Below are positions 59,702 through 64,000 of a stretch of 64,000 bases of DNA, piece by piece (the stretch's first letter is position 1; each line of letters opens with the position of its first letter). A program made the translations under genes and the position numbers. The stretch is from JAKAWQ01 sp963745975. GTDB lineage: Bacteria > Pseudomonadota > Alphaproteobacteria > Acetobacterales > Acetobacteraceae. The stretch lies in the NCBI GenBank assembly GCA_963745975.1, contig CAVUZJ010000009.1, positions 806,001-870,000 of the forward strand, read 5' to 3'. The notes beneath the pieces are model-generated. The model had not been told where the DNA came from, did no database searches, and saw only the letters and a program-made list of their open reading frames with translations.

Positions 59702-60580
59702 TCAACCCCCGGCGCGGAAGAGCTCCACGGTCTGCTGATAGAGGTCGGGGCGGCAGAGGATGCGCGCGTGCTCGATCGGCTTGCCGTCGCGCGCGAAGTA
59801 GGTGCGCCGGAGGTGGAGGAGTGGGGCGCCTTGGGGCACGCCGAGGAGCGAGGCGGCTTCGAGGTCGGCGGCGACGGCGGAGGCGAGCTGGCGGACCCGG
59901 TGCGCGCGGAGGCCGCAATGGCGCTCGATCAGGTGCAGGAGGCGGGTGTTCTGAAGCAGCTTCGGCAGGTCCGGGGGGAGAAGGGCAGCGTAGTCGCGCG
60001 AGACATAGACGTTGGACCAGGCGTAGCGGGCGGCCACATCGCCGCGGAACCAGGAGATCTGGGCGATCTCGGCGGCGGGCGGCAGGTCGAGCGCGGCGGC
60101 GAGGTCCGGCGCGGAGCCCGCGGGGAGGATCGCGATGTCGCGGACCTCGAGCCGCGCGCCGAAGTCGCGGTCGAGCATGTCCTCGAGCGATTGGGCGCCC
60201 CACTCGCCGTGGCGCTCGCCGTAGGGAAGGACGAAGGAGCCCTTGGCCGGGAGCCGCCGGACCATGCCTTCGGTGACGAGCTGCTGGACGGCGGCGCGCG
60301 CGGTGTGCCGGCTGACCCCGAACTCCCGCATGATTGCCTCGTCGGTCGGGATCTGGCCGGAGACGGGATAGGCGCCCGAGACGATCCGCTGCCGGAGGTC
60401 CTGGTAGATGCGGTAGTAGGCGGGGACGGGCCCGCGCGCGAGCGCGGCCGACGGCGATAAATCCTTGGTTTCCGCGTTCACGCCCGCCCTCTCCTCCACC
60501 GGACGAAGCGGCGACCAGCGCCATCCGGTGCGCCCGGGCGGCGGCGAAGGGGTGGTCGGCCGATCGTCGCTTGCATTCAT
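59702..60580 (-). CDS. GntR-family regulator, HutC subfamily
   Basis: A 292-residue regulator with an N-terminal winged helix (YYRIYQDLRQRIVSGAY, EAIMREFGVSRHTARAAVQQL) and a C-terminal UTRA effector domain (WFRGDVAARYAWSNVYV, LHLIERHCGL, LHLRRTYFARDGKPIEHAR). ATG at 60580 is chosen; a GTG at 60479 is a possible later start. It is first gene of the thiolase/ligase operon and divergent from the PrpD-like gene; GTATATAC lies between them. Confidence 0.92.
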   Translation of the reverse strand: MNASDDRPTTPSPPPGRTGWRWSPLRPVEERAGVNAETKDLSPSAALARGPVPAYYRIYQDLRQRIVSGAYPVSGQIPTDEAIMREFGVSRHTARAAVQQLVTEGMVRRLPAKGSFVLPYGERHGEWGAQSLEDMLDRDFGARLEVRDIAILPAGSAPDLAAALDLPPAAEIAQISWFRGDVAARYAWSNVYVSRDYAALLPPDLPKLLQNTRLLHLIERHCGLRAHRVRQLASAVAADLEAASLLGVPQGAPLLHLRRTYFARDGKPIEHARILCRPDLYQQTVELFRAGG

Positions 60581-60599
60581 ATTGTCCGTACGTTTGAAT

Positions 60600-60607
60600 G
60601 TATATAC
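60600..60607. promoter_or_regulatory. GTATATAC, HutC-type operator candidate
   Basis: Perfect 8-bp palindrome in the 87-bp gap between the divergent GntR and PrpD-like genes. It fits the consensus GTxTAxAC described for HutC-subfamily GntR regulators. It is 20 bp from the GntR start and 61 bp from the PrpD-like start, suitable to control both directions. Confidence 0.55.
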
Positions 60608-60667
60608 CATAGAGCCAGAACGAGCGGGCGGGAAGAGCGTTCGTGAGGCGGGGGAAGAAGCAGAAAT

Positions 60668-62101
60668 ATGAACGTGATCAGCGAGAGCAGCCGGCCCGAA
60701 CCGGGGCGGAGCGCGAGCGGGGCCCAGAGCGGGGCCACAGGGCGGCTGGCCGGGTTCCTGGCCGGGCTCGGCTTCGAGGCACTTCCGGCCGAGGCGGTGG
60801 CGGCGAGCAAGACCCTCGTGCTCGACCTCATCGGCACCATGCTCGGCGCGCGGCAGGCCGAGGAGGCCCGCATGGCGGTCGCGGTGGTGCGGGAGCTGGG
60901 CGGGACCGAGGAGTGCTCGGTGGTGGGGCAGCGGTTCCGGACCTCGTGTCAGCAGGCGGCCTTCCTGAATGCGCTTTCGGCGCATGTGCTCGAGCTCGAC
61001 GACACGGATCGCCGCTCGATCACCCATGTCGGCGCGCCGGTCATCCCGGCGGCGCTGGCGATGGCCGAGCGTGAGGGGGCGAGCGGTGCGGACTTCCTTG
61101 CCGCGGTGGTGGTGGGTTACGAGGCGACGCTGCGCATCGCGCGCGCCGTGCAGCCCTCGCACTGGCGGCGCGGCTTCCTCAGCATGGGGACCTGCGGCAC
61201 CTTCGGCGCGGCCGCGGCGGCGGGGCATGTTCTCGGCCTCGATGCGGAGGCGCTCGCCAACGGGTTCGGGCTGGCCGGGATCCAGGCCGCGGGGCTCAAC
61301 AGCAGCATCTATGGCGAGGGCGACATGGGCAAGCGGCTCTGCCCCTCGCACGCGGCCGGGCAGGGCGTTTTTTCGGCGTTGCTCGCGGCCAAGGGGTTCA
61401 CCGGGAGCACGGGGATCCTCGAGCAGAGGAAGGGGTTCTGCCAGTCCTTCGCCGACGAGTACGATCTCGCGCCGATCACGGAGGGGCTCGGCACGAGCTT
61501 CGAGATCACGCGGACGGGCCTCAAGCCCTATGCGTGCTGCCGCTACAACCATGCCGCGATCGACGGGCTGCTGTTGCTGATGGGCGAGCACGGGATCGCG
61601 GCGGAGGCGATCGGGGCGATCCGGGTGCGGACCTACGATGTCGCCGTGACGAACCGGCCGCACCGGACGCGGCCGCTCAGCCTCTTCGATGCCAAGATGA
61701 GCATTCCCTTCTGCCTCGCCGTCGCGGCCCTCAGGGGCACGGTGAACGAGGGCGATTTCACCGAAGAGCTGCTCGCGGATGCAGCACTTTCGCGGTTCGC
61801 CGAGCGCGTGCGTGTCGAGAGCGATGCGGCGATGTCGGCGGAATTTCCGCGCGAATGGCCGGCGGAGGTCGAGATTCTGCTGAGCGACGGGCGGCGGGTG
61901 GAGCGGCGCGTCGATTATCCGAAAGGCGAGCCCGAGGCGCCGATGAGCGCGCGCGAGGTGGAGGAGAAGTTCATGGACCTCGCCGGCGCCGCTCTTTCGC
62001 CCGAAGCGGCGCGCGCCGTCATCGGCGAGGTGCGCGCGCTCGAGCGGAGCGGGAGCGTCGAGGGAATGCTGCGGACGATCCGCGAGGGGTTGAAGGCCTG
62101 A
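60668..62101 (+). CDS. MmgE/PrpD family protein
   Basis: A 477-residue protein of the family that includes 2-methylcitrate dehydratase and cis-aconitate decarboxylase. Family features: LDLIGTMLGARQA, HVLELDDTDRRSITHVG, GYEATLRIARAV, GTFGAAAAAGHVLGLD, KPYACCRYNHAAIDG. A hydratase/dehydratase or epimerase on an organic acid is likely; the substrate is not known. It is followed 35 bp later by a solute-binding protein gene, which may capture the substrate. Confidence 0.9.
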   Translation: MNVISESSRPEPGRSASGAQSGATGRLAGFLAGLGFEALPAEAVAASKTLVLDLIGTMLGARQAEEARMAVAVVRELGGTEECSVVGQRFRTSCQQAAFLNALSAHVLELDDTDRRSITHVGAPVIPAALAMAEREGASGADFLAAVVVGYEATLRIARAVQPSHWRRGFLSMGTCGTFGAAAAAGHVLGLDAEALANGFGLAGIQAAGLNSSIYGEGDMGKRLCPSHAAGQGVFSALLAAKGFTGSTGILEQRKGFCQSFADEYDLAPITEGLGTSFEITRTGLKPYACCRYNHAAIDGLLLLMGEHGIAAEAIGAIRVRTYDVAVTNRPHRTRPLSLFDAKMSIPFCLAVAALRGTVNEGDFTEELLADAALSRFAERVRVESDAAMSAEFPREWPAEVEILLSDGRRVERRVDYPKGEPEAPMSAREVEEKFMDLAGAALSPEAARAVIGEVRALERSGSVEGMLRTIREGLKA

Positions 62102-62136
62102 CGCGCGCGCTCGGGAAAAAAGGGGGAGAATGACGG

Positions 62137-62979
62137 ATGAATCGTCGGGAGATCGCGACCTCGGCAGGGCTCGCGGGCGTGCTCGGGGCGGTGGGATTCG
62201 CCGCCGCACCCGCGCGCGCGGCGGCGGCGGGAGAGAGCAACCTCGCGCGCATCCTGCGGACGAAGAAGCTCCGCATGGCGGGCGTTGCCGCGGAGGAGCC
62301 CTATTTCCACAAGGACATCGCGACCGGGCAATGGGGCGGGTTCTGCGTCGAGATGGGGCGGGACATCGCAGGCGAGCTTGGCGTCGCGCTTGAGATCTGG
62401 CCGACCACCTGGGGCAATTCGGTGCTCGATCTCGAGACCAACAAGATCGACATCTCGTTCGGCCTCAATCCGACGCCGAAGCGCGCGCTGGTCGTCGATT
62501 TCCCGCCAGCGCTCTTCTACAACACCTCCTCCTTCATCGGCCGCAAGGGCTTCACGGCGGTGCGCTGGGCCGAGCTCGATCGGCCGGAGGTGCGGATCGC
62601 CTTCGATCTCGGGACGTCGCGCGAGGTGATCGTGCGCCATTACGCGCCGAAGGCTGCGCTGATCGGGTTCCGGACCTCGGCGGACGGGCTGCTCGCGGTC
62701 GCGGCCGGGCATGCCGACTGCTTCGTCTGCACGGTCTTCCTCGGGCTCGCGGCCAGGAAGAGCAACCCGAACCTCGGCGATTTCTTCATCCCGCAGCCCT
62801 ATGTGCGGGTGGTGACGACGGCGGCGATCCAGTACGACGGCGATCTCCGGTTCCATCTCTTCCTGGGCGCGTGGGCCGATTACAACCGGAGCAGCGGGCA
62901 GATGCGGGCGTGGATCCTGAACGGCCTCGCGCTGGTCGGCGTGGAGGCGAAGGATGTGCCGCCGGAGGTCGAGTTCTAA
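62137..62979 (+). CDS. Periplasmic solute-binding protein (family 3, amino-acid type)
   Basis: Substrate-binding protein of an ABC uptake system, 280 residues. It has a twin-Arg-like signal (NRREIATSAGLAGVLGAVGF, cleavage near ARA). The mature part has the family 3 pattern (LRMAGVAAEEPY, GGFCVEMGRDIAGELG, DISFGLNPTPKRA, IAFDLGTSRE, GHADCFV). No permease or ATPase gene lies next to it in the window. The ligand is unknown. Confidence 0.88.
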   Translation: MNRREIATSAGLAGVLGAVGFAAAPARAAAAGESNLARILRTKKLRMAGVAAEEPYFHKDIATGQWGGFCVEMGRDIAGELGVALEIWPTTWGNSVLDLETNKIDISFGLNPTPKRALVVDFPPALFYNTSSFIGRKGFTAVRWAELDRPEVRIAFDLGTSREVIVRHYAPKAALIGFRTSADGLLAVAAGHADCFVCTVFLGLAARKSNPNLGDFFIPQPYVRVVTTAAIQYDGDLRFHLFLGAWADYNRSSGQMRAWILNGLALVGVEAKDVPPEVEF

Positions 62980-63117
62980 AGCGTGATGACCGAAGGCGGA
63001 ATCGGGGCGCCCCGCGAACTCGTTCGCGGGGACCCCGGCGCCGTAGGTCTGAATCACGCGATAAAACAATGACCTATAGCGGGATGGGTGAGCGCGAGCG
63101 ATCCCATCCCGCACTAG
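62980..63117. repeat. Intergenic palindromic repeat, copy C
   Basis: Same two-module structure as copy A, in inverted orientation. One stem is GCGGGATGGG (63079-63088) with CCCATCCCGC (63103-63112). The other module carries an extra hairpin, CCCCGCGAA (63010-63018) with TTCGCGGGG (63023-63031). Shared linkers with copy A are TTGTTTT and CGCGTGATTCA (in inverted orientation here). It fills the gap between the solute-binding protein and the Sir2 gene. Confidence 0.75.
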
Positions 63118-63182
63118 CCCCGGGGTTCCGGGCGGCGCTGCGAGGGGATGAAGCGGCGCGAGCGGCGCACTATCATCGGCGC

Positions 63183-63929
63183 ATGATGGTTTCGCACGAG
63201 CGTCTTGCCGCGTTGATTTCCCCCTCGCGCCGCGCGGTGGTGTTCACCGGCGCCGGGATTTCGACCGAATCGGGAATTCCGGACTTCCGCAGCCCGGGCG
63301 GCGTCTGGAGCCGGATGAAGCCGATCTACTTCCAGGAGTTCGTGGCGAGCGAGGAGCAGCGGCGCGAGGCGTGGCGGCGCGTCTTCGCCAATTCCTCGGG
63401 CTGGGTGGGGGCGAAGCCGAACGCGGGCCACGAGGCGGTCGCGCGCCTCGTGGCTGCGGGCAAGGTCGCCGCGGTCATCACCCAGAACGTCGATAATTTG
63501 CACCAGGACTCGGGCGTGCCGGAGGAACGGGTGATCGAGCTGCACGGCAATGCGAGCTACGCGACGTGCCTTTCCTGCGGGCTCCGCCATGAGCTGGCGA
63601 CGCTGAAGCAGACATTTCTGGGATTGGGCGAGATCCCCGAATGCCGGGAATGCGGCGGGCTCGTGAAGACCGCGACGATCTCGTTCGGCCAGGCGATGCC
63701 GGAGGCGGCGATGCGGCGCGCCGAGGAGGAGACGCTCGCCTGCGATCTCTTCATCGTGCTCGGCTCCTCGCTCGTCGTGTTCCCGGCGGCCGGGTTTCCA
63801 CTTCTCGCCAAGGAGAACGGTGCCAAGCTCGTCATCGTCAACCGCGAGCCGACCGGGCTCGACCGCCATGCCGACCTGGCGCTGAACGAGGAGATCGGCC
63901 CGGTGCTCTCGGCGGCGGTGGCGGCTTGA
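63183..63929 (+). CDS. Sir2-family NAD-dependent protein deacylase
   Basis: Sirtuin that removes acyl groups from protein lysines with NAD. The 248-residue protein has GAGISTESGIPDFR, the TQNVDNLH motif, catalytic His in ELHGNA, and a zinc site of four Cys (CLSCG, CRECGG). ATG at 63183 starts at the family N-terminus; the longer frame upstream overlaps the palindromic repeat and is not used. Confidence 0.94.
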   Translation: MMVSHERLAALISPSRRAVVFTGAGISTESGIPDFRSPGGVWSRMKPIYFQEFVASEEQRREAWRRVFANSSGWVGAKPNAGHEAVARLVAAGKVAAVITQNVDNLHQDSGVPEERVIELHGNASYATCLSCGLRHELATLKQTFLGLGEIPECRECGGLVKTATISFGQAMPEAAMRRAEEETLACDLFIVLGSSLVVFPAAGFPLLAKENGAKLVIVNREPTGLDRHADLALNEEIGPVLSAAVAA

Positions 63930-63977
63930 TCTCGGGCGCCGGTTCCCGCACGGTGGCCGCTTCCACGGAGACACCGC

Positions 63978-64000
63978 ATGCCCGCCCTGAAGGCGCTCGA
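63978..64000 (+). CDS. Possible start of a further gene (cut by window end)
   Basis: ATG at 63978 is preceded by GGAGA and opens MPALKAL to the window end, 48 bp after the Sir2 stop. Too short to name. Confidence 0.3.

Noticed and set aside
60581..62209. Long minus-strand frame extending the GntR gene upstream, antisense to the PrpD-like gene
   Set aside because: Only 59702-60580 resembles a regulator; the rest is the reverse complement of a well-supported gene.
1..64000. tRNA, rRNA, CRISPR arrays, retron or diversity-generating elements
   Set aside because: None recognised by eye. A dedicated search (tRNAscan, CRISPR finder, Rfam) was not possible here.

Overview
The window is high-GC DNA from an alphaproteobacterium, most likely in the Rhodospirillales/Acetobacterales range. 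The clues are GC-rich codon use throughout, a class I lysyl-tRNA synthetase, a single-chain indolepyruvate:ferredoxin oxidoreductase of about 1140 residues, an infC gene that appears to start at AUC, and CheB/CheR/CheA types common in that group. No rRNA, tRNA or CRISPR array was seen.

Layout. 1-1.9 kb: end of thrS, then infC. 1.9-10.2 kb: a minus-strand Cache chemoreceptor faces a tightly packed plus-strand chemotaxis operon (cheY, a CheZ with two active sites, a CheA-CheW-CheW-REC hybrid, cheW, cheB, cheR). 10.2-15.9 kb: a minus-strand metal cluster with an RcnR-type sensor, a P1B-type ATPase with a degenerate CPx site, and a ZnuABC-type importer with its own internal promoter overlapped by a Zur-like dyad. 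16.1-20.7 kb: indolepyruvate oxidoreductase and an acyl-CoA dehydrogenase. 20.7-24.6 kb: copper handling (DUF2946-like, PCu(A)C, a putative outer-membrane protein, CopC, CopD, SCO1). 24.6-31.1 kb: a shortened MprF-like protein, class I lysK, and an FeS DinG/XPD-type helicase.

31.1-55 kb looks accessory. It starts at a cluster of CAGGGA repeats and carries a GH88-type hydrolase, a DapA-family aldolase/lyase, a TfdA-type dioxygenase with an altered iron triad, a 1162-residue protein with an InlB-type repeat, an IS5-family remnant beside a dialkylglycine decarboxylase, an L,D-transpeptidase, a LysR/SDR pair, a Rossmann-VOC fusion, and a scar in which an NmrA-like remnant is joined to a diverged copy of the transpeptidase 3' end. 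The centre of this region is a very large gene (46.4-52.6 kb) coding for a PD-(D/E)xK-like nuclease joined to a P-loop STAND-like NTPase. An intact IS630-family element with a TA duplication interrupts it; removing the element restores one open frame of about 1704 codons. Next to it is a two-gene operon for an unknown 154-residue protein and an ImmA/IrrE-type metallopeptidase. Together these are the best candidate for an undescribed (probably defence) locus.

55-64 kb: a YpeA-like acetyltransferase, a 47-residue protein coupled to a DUF29 protein, and a catabolic cluster in which a HutC-type GntR regulator heads an operon (thiolase-like protein, Zn-ribbon/OB-fold partner, acyl-CoA ligase) and faces an MmgE/PrpD protein and a solute-binding protein. 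A GTATATAC site lies between the two sides. The window ends with a Sir2-type deacylase. A dispersed intergenic palindromic repeat occurs at least three times (about 1.3, 55.2 and 63.0 kb).
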